A stretch of DNA of 7,067 nucleotides from Candidatus Zixiibacteriota bacterium (GCA_022572905.1 JACZUZ010000100.1:1-7067), one strand, 5' to 3'; shown: positions 1-5,396, counted from the stretch's first letter. The notes: generated by a model not told the origin, from the letters alone. Program-made: numbers and translations.

Positions 1-210
1 GGTGAAAGATGCGCTTTTGCCGTCGCCCGACCCATCCAAGCCGATTACGAGACCAAAACCAATCAAATCAATCGCGCGGTCATTGTTAACTGTCGTAATA
101 TCCTTGATACGAACTGAGCCATCAGCTTCTACAAATAGTCCTACGCGGGTAATGATACTCGCAATAACAACTGTTGAGAGAATTTGAAGTGATCTGGCTA
201 ATGTTGACAT
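1..210 (-). CDS. flgI: Flagellar P-ring protein FlgI, N-terminal 70 residues (partial)
   Basis: FlgI forms the P ring, the periplasmic bushing around the distal rod at the peptidoglycan layer. Only the first 70 codons lie in the window; the gene runs off the left edge. Reading from 210, residues 1-29 form a Sec signal peptide (basic n-region with R6, hydrophobic stretch from I10, likely cleavage after VEA at 29). The mature N-terminus reads VRIKDITTVNNDRAIDLIGF followed by GLVIGLDGSGDG, the hallmark FlgI start (R-I-K-D-I then L-I-G-[YF]-G-L-V-x-G-L-x-G-[TS]-G-D). The ATG is supported by GGAG six bases upstream. It follows flgH by 33 nt on the same strand, so it is probably co-transcribed with flgA and flgH. 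Family assignment is firm despite truncation. Confidence 0.93.
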   Translation of the reverse strand, partial: MSTLARSLQILSTVVIASIITRVGLFVEADGSVRIKDITTVNNDRAIDLIGFGLVIGLDGSGDGKSASFT

Positions 211-243
211 ATTTCGCTCCTATACTCTTCAGCGCTCTTCAAA

Positions 244-831
244 TTAAAAGAGCCACCCCATAAGTCGCGCCACTATTCCAGGGCGAGTTGAATTCTGGCT
301 CGGGCCGTCACCATCGTAGATTATTTTTGCATCGGCGATCAAATATGAATCGACGGTGTTATCGGTAGTCACATCCTTCGGGCGAACTACTCCAGTCAAG
401 TATAGTGTCTCTGTATTCGGTCCAATCCCCACACTTCGTCGGCCCTCAATAATCATGTCACCGTTTTCCTTGAGACCGACAACAGTTACAGTCATTTTGG
501 CTCTCAGGGTTTGTGTTTTCCGCACCTCGCCTTTGCCATCATAGTCTGATGAGTTTGACGTGGAGGCGCCGAATAGCGGCAGGAAATCAAGCGCTCCGGT
601 CATTGGCCCGCCACTCACTGAAGTGTTTCCCGATTCTTCATTTTTAGTCTGAGAGCGATCGATTGCATTTGTGTTTTCGAATATCAATACCGTTATGTTG
701 TCACCAATTTTATGCGCTTTAATATCCGTAAACAATGATTGCGCCCTACCAAAGTCCCCGCCGTATGCGAAAAATGTAAGTGGAACCAGAGTAAGCGCTA
801 TCGCAACGATTAGTATTCTACGCAGATTCAT
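244..831 (-). CDS. flgH: Flagellar L-ring protein FlgH, lacking the usual lipoprotein cysteine
   Basis: FlgH forms the L ring, the outer-membrane bushing of the basal body. This 195-residue protein has an N-terminal hydrophobic signal (RR at 4-5, core about 6-22), then the family signature SLFTDIKAHKIGDNITVLI (32-50) with the ENTNA segment, a Gly/Ser-rich variable middle, and the conserved C-terminal part with LYLTGVVRP, YLIADAKIIYDGDG and the terminal RPGIVARLMGWLF. Length is near normal (E. coli FlgH is about 230 residues with its signal). Most FlgH proteins are lipoproteins with a lipobox cysteine; this one has no cysteine at all, so cleavage by signal peptidase I (perhaps AYG|GD) is inferred. 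The start is certain: the ATG overlaps the flgA stop as ATGA and is preceded by a perfect AGGAGG at 838-843, six bases away. The C-terminal WLF ends directly at a TAA. Confidence 0.96.
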   Translation of the reverse strand: MNLRRILIVAIALTLVPLTFFAYGGDFGRAQSLFTDIKAHKIGDNITVLIFENTNAIDRSQTKNEESGNTSVSGGPMTGALDFLPLFGASTSNSSDYDGKGEVRKTQTLRAKMTVTVVGLKENGDMIIEGRRSVGIGPNTETLYLTGVVRPKDVTTDNTVDSYLIADAKIIYDGDGPSQNSTRPGIVARLMGWLF

Positions 832-1580
832 TTTCTTCCTCCTATTGCAATAGTCGTTTCACCCGGGCCTGTTATCACAACGGAAACTATTCTTCTCGAG
901 TTCGTATTTTTGACTCGGATAGTCTCACCTGTGTAGCCCTTTTGTAACGCCGTTCCGGTCGCCCTGATCGTCAGCGCGCCGTTACGTAAAAGAATTGCAA
1001 CTACATCTCCATATTCGACATCCGGTATATTCTCAAGCGCTGAAGAGGTTATCATTCCCCCTTCGGTGATATTTCTCTTAAAGCGTTTCCCTTTGATTTC
1101 CTCGATTTCTTTAATCACCTTGTCGGTAGCTCTGGTAATATCCGCCCATTGTGATTTGAACATCGAGGGATCAACCAGCGTCCCGACTTTGATTCTTTCA
1201 TTCGCTACTAGAACACTATCGAACACTTTGATATTCAGTGTCATTTGGCTGCGCCACGCTTTCGAGTTATTCTTATCGTGATTAGTGAATATTTCTATAA
1301 GCAACGGAAATAATCCCACAGGCTTAGCGGACGTCAAGGGAGTTATCGCAATTGAGTCGGTATGCGAATTGTAATTTATTTCATCCGCAAAAGACGGCGC
1401 CATTCGTACGGCGATTTGATACCGCATCTTGTCCAGCTCCCACTGCGAGCGTGTCATTTCAATGACACGGCTGGCTATGTCGTCATCTATGTTCGCTTCT
1501 GATTCGCCAGGTCCGACCATAGACAGCGCTATAATCAGGAGTCCGATCAGATGCGTCGCATATTTACTTTGGTGTATCAT
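828..1580 (-). CDS. flgA: Flagellar P-ring assembly chaperone FlgA (SAF domain)
   Basis: FlgA is the periplasmic chaperone that lets FlgI polymerise into the P ring. From the ATG at 1580 the protein has 250 residues: a Sec signal (hydrophobic LIGLLIIALSMVG, likely cleavage after SEA at residue 29), a divergent N-terminal region, then a SAF domain at about 123-184 (VLVANERIKVGTLVDPSMF ... RNITEGGMITSSALE), and the C-terminal beta domain with GDVVAILLRNGALTIRATG, GYTGETIRVKN and SRRIVSVVITGPGE. That order is typical of FlgA. Start choice is uncertain: an in-frame TTG at 1598 would add six residues and lie 14 nt after the flgG stop, but neither start has a clear Shine-Dalgarno sequence, so I prefer the ATG. 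The stop overlaps the flgH start as ATGA, which suggests translational coupling. The weak start signal suggests lower translation than its neighbours, fitting a chaperone role; that is inference. Confidence 0.92.
   Translation of the reverse strand: MIHQSKYATHLIGLLIIALSMVGPGESEANIDDDIASRVIEMTRSQWELDKMRYQIAVRMAPSFADEINYNSHTDSIAITPLTSAKPVGLFPLLIEIFTNHDKNNSKAWRSQMTLNIKVFDSVLVANERIKVGTLVDPSMFKSQWADITRATDKVIKEIEEIKGKRFKRNITEGGMITSSALENIPDVEYGDVVAILLRNGALTIRATGTALQKGYTGETIRVKNTNSRRIVSVVITGPGETTIAIGGRK
838..843 (-). promoter_or_regulatory. Perfect Shine-Dalgarno (AGGAGG) of flgH inside the end of flgA
   Basis: On the minus strand AGGAGG is followed by AAGAAA and the flgH ATG, which itself overlaps the flgA TGA. 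This is the strongest ribosome-binding site in the window and lies within the last codons of flgA. It fixes the flgH start and hence the absence of a lipobox upstream. It contrasts with flgA, which has no recognisable site. Confidence 0.85.
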
Positions 1581-1612
1581 AATTCGGTGGATATTCAATC
1601 TGGAACACTTAA

Positions 1613-2398
1613 TTACTTCAGATTATTGATTATCTGCGCCATTTCATCGCTTGTCTTGATTGTTCGCGAGTTGATTTCGTATGCCCGCTGTGCGACTATC
1701 ATGTTCACCATTTCGTCTACAACTTTAACATTCGACAACTCCAGATACCCCTGGTCAATCTTACCCAAGCCGTCCCGTGATGGATTTCCCACGATGGGCA
1801 ACCCTGAGGCGGAGCTTATTGTAAAGAGGTTACGCCCAACGGCGTTCAGACCAGCTGGATTGATGAAGCGCGCCAGTTCCAGTTGTCCCAATGATTGGGG
1901 TATATCCTCCCCAACCAGCAAAACAGTTACTTCTCCGTCTATTCCGATTGATATTTGAGTCGCATCCTGCGGAATTGTGATTTCCGGCTCAAGAAAAAAA
2001 CCGTCACTTGTGACGATTCGGCCTTCCGCAGTGAGCTTGAATGCCCCGTCGCGGGTGTAATTAAAGGATCCATCCGGAAGGATTATTTGAAAAAATCCCG
2101 TTCCCGAAATCGACAGGTCAAGAGGATTACCTGTGAGAATCAGATCTCCGGATGTGTAATCACGAACCGTCGCGACAGCGCGCGTACCGTAACCGATGGC
2201 CAAGTTCGTTGGAACTTGAGCGCCAATCGCGGTTGTGCTTCCCGCCCTGCGAAAATTCTGATAGAGCACATCCTGAAACTCTAACTTGCTTCGTTTGAAG
2301 CCCGTAGTATTAACATTGGCCAAATTGTTGGCAATATTGTCAACATTCATCTGTTGTGCGACCATTCCGGACGCCGCTGTTCGCATTCCCTTTAACAT
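1613..2398 (-). CDS. flgG: Flagellar distal rod protein FlgG
   Basis: FlgG is the distal rod subunit, exported by the flagellar type III apparatus and polymerised between proximal rod and hook; the P and L rings assemble around it. The protein has 261 residues, the usual length (E. coli 260). Visible parts: N-terminal rod domain (MLKGMRTAASGM, then NIANNLANVNTTGFKRSKLEFQD at about 22-44, with the ANN-ANVNTTGFK export/polymerisation signature), the central D1-like segment with LSISGTGFFQI and YTRDGAFKLTAEGRIVTSDG, and the C-terminal helix QGYLELSNVKVVDEMVNMI ... QRAYEINSRTIKTSDEM. No Sec signal, as expected. The ATG is preceded by a good GGGAG with seven-base spacing. It lies 128 nt downstream of flgF, the longest gap in the block, and 32 nt (or 14 nt) upstream of flgA. 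Confidence 0.97.
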   Translation of the reverse strand: MLKGMRTAASGMVAQQMNVDNIANNLANVNTTGFKRSKLEFQDVLYQNFRRAGSTTAIGAQVPTNLAIGYGTRAVATVRDYTSGDLILTGNPLDLSISGTGFFQIILPDGSFNYTRDGAFKLTAEGRIVTSDGFFLEPEITIPQDATQISIGIDGEVTVLLVGEDIPQSLGQLELARFINPAGLNAVGRNLFTISSASGLPIVGNPSRDGLGKIDQGYLELSNVKVVDEMVNMIVAQRAYEINSRTIKTSDEMAQIINNLK

Positions 2399-2526
2399 TC
2401 CGATCTCCCTGAAGCAGCGATTTGTCCAATCGACCTGCTTTTATCTATTGATTCGGGCCTGATGACTTACTTGCCCGAGGTTACGAGATTGTTTAACACA
2501 ATCATTCTTGTTGAACACAAAGATTC
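2399..2526. other. flgF-flgG intergenic spacer with repeats
   Basis: This 128-bp gap is longer than any other inside the flgF-I block. It contains two near-identical 13-bp direct repeats (2489-2501 and 2508-2520) just after the flgF stop, and a 6-bp inverted repeat (TCGGGC at 2453-2458 with GCCCGA at 2473-2478, 14-nt loop) with no following T tract. No convincing sigma-70, sigma-28 or sigma-54 promoter for flgG was found here. It may serve as an mRNA-processing or regulatory segment; nothing decides this. Confidence 0.5.
2489..2520. repeat. Tandem pair of 13-bp repeats TTGTT[T/G]AACACAA
   Basis: The two copies, TTGTTTAACACAA (2489-2501) and TTGTTGAACACAA (2508-2520), differ at one base and start 19 bp apart, close to two helical turns. 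Each copy contains a small dyad, TGTT-N-AACA. That geometry resembles a pair of operator half-sites for a dimeric DNA-binding protein, seven bases after the flgF stop codon. The repeat itself is seen directly; function is inference. Confidence 0.6.
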
Positions 2527-3258
2527 CTAGATTGCTCTTCCTACTTCGCTTATTAGTTTGGCCAGCGATTGGTCCTGAGTCTTGAGTGAATTAGCGTCGG
2601 CTTCGTAATTACGATAGCTCGCAATCATATCCACCATTTGGGTTACGACATTGACATTCGATGACTCCAGATATCCCTGCCTTACCACAAATCGCACGGC
2701 CGATGTAAGTTCCACATTTTCGGGAACCAGAAATTTTCCATCTCCGAGTCTTTGCAGATCATTTAAATTCTCTATAGTTGCAACCCTGAGTCTTCCTACA
2801 ACGTTTCCATTTACGGAAATCGCACCATCGTCGGCGATTGACACATCGCCAATCGGCAGTTGAATCGGCCCACCGTCACTCTGAACAGCGTCGTTGTCCG
2901 CGGTTTTCAGGAAACCCTGTTGGTCGCGAGTAAGCGCTCCTCCGCGTATCAACGCCTCGACTCCTTGTTCAGTCTTCACAACAAAGAATCCATCGCCGTC
3001 AATGGCTACATCCAGCTCCGCGCCAGTTCGATCAAATGAACCCTGGCTAAAATCTGTGTATACCTGGTCGATCATTGGCGTTTGCCAGTCCGACTTTCTT
3101 GGAAATGATCTCTGCTGGGCATGGCTTAGTTCATTTACAAACACCGAATCCTTTTTGTATCCGGGTGTTGATGCGTTGGCAATATTATTCGCGATTGATT
3201 CCTGTTCCTTTATACGATGAATCATCGACGAAGCATTTCTATAAATTCCCTTAATCAT
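2527..3258 (-). CDS. flgF: Flagellar proximal rod protein FlgF
   Basis: FlgF is a rod subunit of the FlgF/FlgG/FlgE family, exported by the flagellar type III apparatus. From the ATG at 3258 it has 243 residues (E. coli 251). The N-terminus MIKGIYRNASSM and EQESIANNIANASTPGYKKDSV is the rod-domain signature; the middle has ELDVAIDGDGFFVVKTEQG and TRDQQGFLKT; the C-terminus has QGYLESSNVNVVTQMVDMI ... YRNYEADANSLKTQDQSL. The shorter central part and GIY-A-S start favour FlgF over a second FlgG. An in-frame TTG at 3306 would add 16 residues, but that TTG is part of a sigma-54 -12 element and the added residues match nothing in the family, so the ATG is chosen. Its Shine-Dalgarno lies unusually far upstream across a hairpin. 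It is the first gene of the flgFGAHI block and probably its promoter-proximal gene. Confidence 0.95.
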   Translation of the reverse strand: MIKGIYRNASSMIHRIKEQESIANNIANASTPGYKKDSVFVNELSHAQQRSFPRKSDWQTPMIDQVYTDFSQGSFDRTGAELDVAIDGDGFFVVKTEQGVEALIRGGALTRDQQGFLKTADNDAVQSDGGPIQLPIGDVSIADDGAISVNGNVVGRLRVATIENLNDLQRLGDGKFLVPENVELTSAVRFVVRQGYLESSNVNVVTQMVDMIASYRNYEADANSLKTQDQSLAKLISEVGRAI

Positions 3259-3267
3259 TGTTTCAGT

Positions 3268-3289
3268 TGTGGATAGACCACACTCCTCC
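3268..3289 (-). promoter_or_regulatory. flgF leader: Shine-Dalgarno followed by a 5-bp hairpin
   Basis: On the minus strand GGAGGAG (3289-3283) is followed at once by TGTGG-TCTAT-CCACA (3282-3268), a perfect five-pair stem with a five-base loop, then nine bases (ACTGAAACA) and the flgF ATG at 3258. Linear spacing from the Shine-Dalgarno to the ATG is 24 nt, too long for normal use; folding the hairpin would bring it to about nine. Such spacer hairpins are known to work in some phage T4 messages. Here the sequence layout is seen, the role inferred. Confidence 0.5.
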
Positions 3290-3301
3290 ACCTTGGTGGA
3301 T

Positions 3302-3317
3302 GGCAATCTTGGCGCCG
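3302..3317 (-). promoter_or_regulatory. Sigma-54 (RpoN) -24/-12 promoter for flgF
   Basis: The minus strand reads CGGCGC-CAAGA-TTGC, against the RpoN consensus TGGCAC-N5-TTGC. The invariant GG and GC are present with the exact ten-base separation, and the TTGC box is perfect; the -24 box matches four of six. The predicted transcription start falls near 3291, giving a leader of about 33 nt that begins just at the flgF Shine-Dalgarno. Middle flagellar genes (rod, ring, hook) are RpoN-dependent in many bacteria, which fits the downstream flgFGAHI genes. RpoN itself and its activator are not in the window. Confidence 0.62.
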
Positions 3318-3329
3318 AAAGATTAAATC

Positions 3330-3380
3330 CAGCCTAAGCGGCTGTGCTATAGAGAGTTGCGCGAGGCTTGGAATAAGCCT
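3330..3380. repeat. Two inverted repeats upstream of the sigma-54 element (possible activator sites)
   Basis: CAGCC-TAAGC-GGCTG (3330-3344) and AGGCTT-GGAAT-AAGCCT (3364-3380) are perfect inverted repeats, both with five-base centres. Their midpoints are 35 bp apart and lie about 46 and 81 bp upstream of the predicted flgF start. Sigma-54 promoters require an enhancer-binding protein, whose sites are often paired dyads in this range. A 9-bp direct repeat, AGATTAAAT, also occurs at 3320-3328 and 3387-3395, flanking the pair. Binding function is inferred only. Confidence 0.4.
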
Positions 3381-3466
3381 AGCCTGAGATTAAATTGCGA
3401 GAAGGGGAAAAGTTTTCATTAACTGGGAAGATTATTACCGGAATATTCAGCAGGTTTCGGGACCGG

Positions 3467-3691
3467 TCAATCCACCAACGATTGATCTTTTGCGCGAACA
3501 GTATCGATGAGGCTGTTCATAGCCTCATCAAAATCCTTTTCTCTTAGATAAAGATTATTGGACTTCTTGTACAACGCACAATCGGATTTGTAGCCATAAC
3601 AGTTGAGGGCGTCGGCCAAATAGCAACACCGAATGAAGGCGCATCTTTGATGAGCTTTCTTTGCGAGTGGTTTGAGTTCAGCGCCTGCCAT
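3467..3691 (-). CDS. Small cysteine-rich protein, function unknown
   Basis: I do not recognise the family with certainty. From the ATG at 3691 the product has 74 residues and no signal peptide or membrane segment. It has five cysteines in the order C-x4-CC-x7-C-x6-C (17, 22, 23, 31, 38), preceded by a basic stretch (K11, K12, H14, R16), within QRCAFIRCCYLADALNCYGY and KSDCALYKK. The C-terminal third (about 52-72) is charged and looks helical (DFDEAMNSLIDTVRAKDQ). The clustered cysteines could bind zinc or an iron-sulfur cluster. A TTG at 3697 would add two residues; the ATG is preferred. No strong Shine-Dalgarno is visible. It points the same way as flgF, 208 bp upstream, and is divergent from the secreted-protein gene. 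The non-random composition and lack of a competing open frame over most of it suggest a real gene. Confidence 0.6.
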   Translation of the reverse strand: MAGAELKPLAKKAHQRCAFIRCCYLADALNCYGYKSDCALYKKSNNLYLREKDFDEAMNSLIDTVRAKDQSLVD

Positions 3692-3738
3692 ACTCAAATT
3701 ATCGTCATTCCCTGTGGGCAGGTTAACGCTTTCGAGGT

Positions 3739-3761
3739 TATGACATTGGGCTATGACATTG
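3739..3761. repeat. 10-bp direct repeat TATGACATTG, 13-bp period
   Basis: TATGACATTG occurs at 3739-3748 and again at 3752-3761, separated by GGC. It lies 48-70 bp upstream of the Cys-rich gene's ATG, in what would be its leader or promoter. The period of 13 bp is not a full helical turn, so it may be a protein site pair or an RNA feature; only the repeat is certain. Confidence 0.45.
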
Positions 3762-3789
3762 CAAAATCATGCCGACCCTTTCCGAGTAA

Positions 3790-3841
3790 TTGGGCTCAAT
3801 TTCTATACTATATATATAGGGCAAGTGAGAAATCAATGCAA
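3790..3841. promoter_or_regulatory. Possible two-way sigma-70 promoter sharing one -10 box
   Basis: On the plus strand TTGGGC (3790-3795), 17 bases, then TATATA (3813-3818). On the minus strand TTGCAT (3841-3836), 17 bases, then the same TATATA read in reverse. The arrangement is symmetric about the -10, so either direction could be used: rightward to the secreted-protein gene (leader about 185 nt) or leftward to the Cys-rich gene (leader about 114 nt). Both -35 boxes match the consensus at only three positions, so this is a weak prediction. Confidence 0.3.
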
Positions 3842-3960
3842 TGTGCGTCACAGCCCCCTAACATCACGCCCCCCAACTGGTTATGAAGCCCTCAAAAATA
3901 TCTCCGGGAATTAGTTCCATGCTTCGGAATAGCGCTATCTTTGCTTTGGAAAGGTGGGAG

Positions 3961-4014
3961 ATGCTCGCTCTTTATAAGAGGATGCCGACCAACAAAAAGA
4001 AACTCAAGGAATGA
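3961..4014 (+). CDS. Possible 17-residue leader peptide ahead of the secreted-protein gene
   Basis: The open frame MLALYKRMPTNKKKLKE ends in TGA, which overlaps the ATG at 4011 as ATGA. A purine-rich AGGTGGGAG lies directly before its ATG. The next gene lacks a properly spaced Shine-Dalgarno (AAGGA abuts its ATG), so translation could be handed over from this small frame. No family is recognised, and such short frames arise by chance, so this is tentative. Confidence 0.2.
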   Translation: MLALYKRMPTNKKKLKE

Positions 4015-5396
4015 TAAAAGGCGCTCAAAATTTGAACACTTTCCTCAAAAATTATTCACCCCAGCGAATCAGCGTACATGCGCGACTCACGCTCATGTTT
4101 GCTATTGTTTTAGTTTCGCTACTGCCTGATATCTCCTATTCGGAAGAACCCTTGGATCCGGGGCTACCTGATACACTAAGAATTGATAGCGTTGAAGGAT
4201 TCAAAGGCGGCAAAGCGGTCGTTCCTGTGTATCTCATAAATGACGAAACAATTGCAGGAGTTACTCTAAAATACAAATTCGACCCCGTCGCCTTAACCCT
4301 TGATTCCTTCTCGTTCGCGGATGCCCTTGGCGCGATCTTCCCCGATACGTTTATCAATATAGACGATACTCTGGGCATACTTGAAGTGGCCGGATTTTCA
4401 GTTCAGCAGGTGGCCAATATTGAACCAGGAAGCGGAATTCTGGGTAGAATGTTTTTTTCAATCCCCGAAAACGCTATCGCGGGAACATACACTATCGACA
4501 CAACTTCAATTGATCTTGGCGGGCCAAATCCGATCAGGACATCACTTAGCGCCGCACAAACTGACACAACTCCCGCTTTTACTATTTTTCCGACCACTAT
4601 TGCTGGAGCGATATCAATTCCTGAAGTAATCCCTCCTGGCGATTCGATCTGGTTCGACCCTGTAATTACCGGCCCGGGGCAAAGTTTTGTTTTAGATATA
4701 TTTTGTTACAACGAAAAAGAGCTGGATACGCTCATAATTCCTCTGACCTACGACTCAGACAGCCTCCATTTCGACTTTGTTAGTTTTGATGGAACCAGGG
4801 GGATTCTGGCGGGAGATAAACGCCTGGTTCAAAACAATGACGAGCTGCGGCAGTTTCGAATATTTCTGGCATATTTTGACACCTCTCCTCTCTCCCCGGG
4901 ATCGGGATTAATCGCCAGAGCTCATTTTACAGTTAATCCGGGAACCCAGAATATGAATATCTCTGTCGATACCGCAGCGTTCCTGGGAATTGAAAAACTG
5001 AGGTTCGTAACATCCGTCTCCGAGGGAGCTTTTTCATTCACTCCGGGATTTTCGCCGGGAAGTATCGTAATCGATTTCAGAACCGACGTGAACGACGTTG
5101 GCTCCGCGGCTCTACCTACCCGATTCGCTCTGGCCCAGAATTATCCGAATCCGTTTAATCCGTCAACCAAAATTAGCTTCAGCTTGCCTGAAGCGTCGTC
5201 GGTAACTCTTGAAGTATTAAATATTCTTGGACAAAGAGTAGCGACAATTATTGACGAAAGATTTGCCGCAGGTGAATATCTGGTTGAGTTCAACGCTCTA
5301 AACGCAAATGGAGAGCGCCTGGCGACCGGTGTGTATTTCTATCGCCTTACCGCGGGATCATTTACCCAAACCCGTAAGATGACTTTCCTAAAATAG
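4011..5396 (+). CDS. Secreted protein with two cohesin-like repeats and a C-terminal T9SS-type (NPFNP) sorting domain
   Basis: The 461-residue product is predicted to be exported and surface-bound or released; its ligand is unknown. An extended n-region (1-25, basic) precedes a hydrophobic segment (about 26-42, LTLMFAIVLVSLLPDISYS) that should act as a Sec signal. Two beta-sandwich repeats resembling the cohesin fold follow, about 55-202 and 212-354; they align best at IEPGSGILGRMFFSI (137-151) and LSPGSGLIARAHFTV (294-308). Residues 370-461 are a sorting tail: FALAQNYPNPFNPSTKISF, LEVLNILGQRV, AAGEYLVEF, GVYFYRL and the terminal TRKMTFLK. This tail matches the type A sorting domain of type IX secretion substrates in the FCB group. 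The only cysteine is C232. It is on the opposite strand to all flagellar genes here and converges on fliJ with a 15-nt gap. A flagellar role is not shown. The ATG start is the best available, though its Shine-Dalgarno is poorly spaced. Confidence 0.88.
   Translation: MIKGAQNLNTFLKNYSPQRISVHARLTLMFAIVLVSLLPDISYSEEPLDPGLPDTLRIDSVEGFKGGKAVVPVYLINDETIAGVTLKYKFDPVALTLDSFSFADALGAIFPDTFINIDDTLGILEVAGFSVQQVANIEPGSGILGRMFFSIPENAIAGTYTIDTTSIDLGGPNPIRTSLSAAQTDTTPAFTIFPTTIAGAISIPEVIPPGDSIWFDPVITGPGQSFVLDIFCYNEKELDTLIIPLTYDSDSLHFDFVSFDGTRGILAGDKRLVQNNDELRQFRIFLAYFDTSPLSPGSGLIARAHFTVNPGTQNMNISVDTAAFLGIEKLRFVTSVSEGAFSFTPGFSPGSIVIDFRTDVNDVGSAALPTRFALAQNYPNPFNPSTKISFSLPEASSVTLEVLNILGQRVATIIDERFAAGEYLVEFNALNANGERLATGVYFYRLTAGSFTQTRKMTFLK

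Larger units (their letters stand above)
3692..4010. other. Divergent intergenic region between the Cys-rich gene and the secreted-protein gene
   Basis: About 320 bp with no convincing full-length gene on either strand. It holds a 10-bp direct repeat (3739-3748, 3752-3761), a 12-bp AT palindrome (CTATATATATAG, 3808-3819) in a possible two-way promoter, a C-rich run around 3854-3873, and a 17-codon open frame (3961-4014) whose stop overlaps the next gene's ATG. No RNA gene is apparent. Confidence 0.55.

Noticed and set aside
1551..1958. 135-codon plus-strand open frame opposite flgG and the start of flgA
   Set aside because: It mirrors clear flgG and flgA coding sequence; no motif or start signal of its own.
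2411..2429. GG-N10-GC match (minus strand) as a sigma-54 promoter for flgG
   Set aside because: The -24 box is poor beyond GG, and the start would fall about 3-4 nt before the ATG, leaving no ribosome-binding site.
2453..2478. TCGGGC/GCCCGA inverted repeat as a terminator after flgF
   Set aside because: Six pairs with a 14-nt loop and no T tract on the minus strand.
3259..3306. TTG at 3306 as the flgF start (16 extra residues)
   Set aside because: The TTG is the TTGC of the sigma-54 -12 box and would lie upstream of the predicted transcript start; family members begin at the MIKGIY-like methionine.
3647..3886. 79-codon plus-strand open frame across the divergent intergenic region
   Set aside because: It overlaps the start of the Cys-rich gene antisense, has no family pattern or ribosome-binding site, and its composition is like translated promoter DNA.
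3941..4129. 62-codon plus-strand open frame overlapping the start of the secreted-protein gene
   Set aside because: It ends inside the signal peptide of the real gene in another frame, and shows no recognisable protein pattern.
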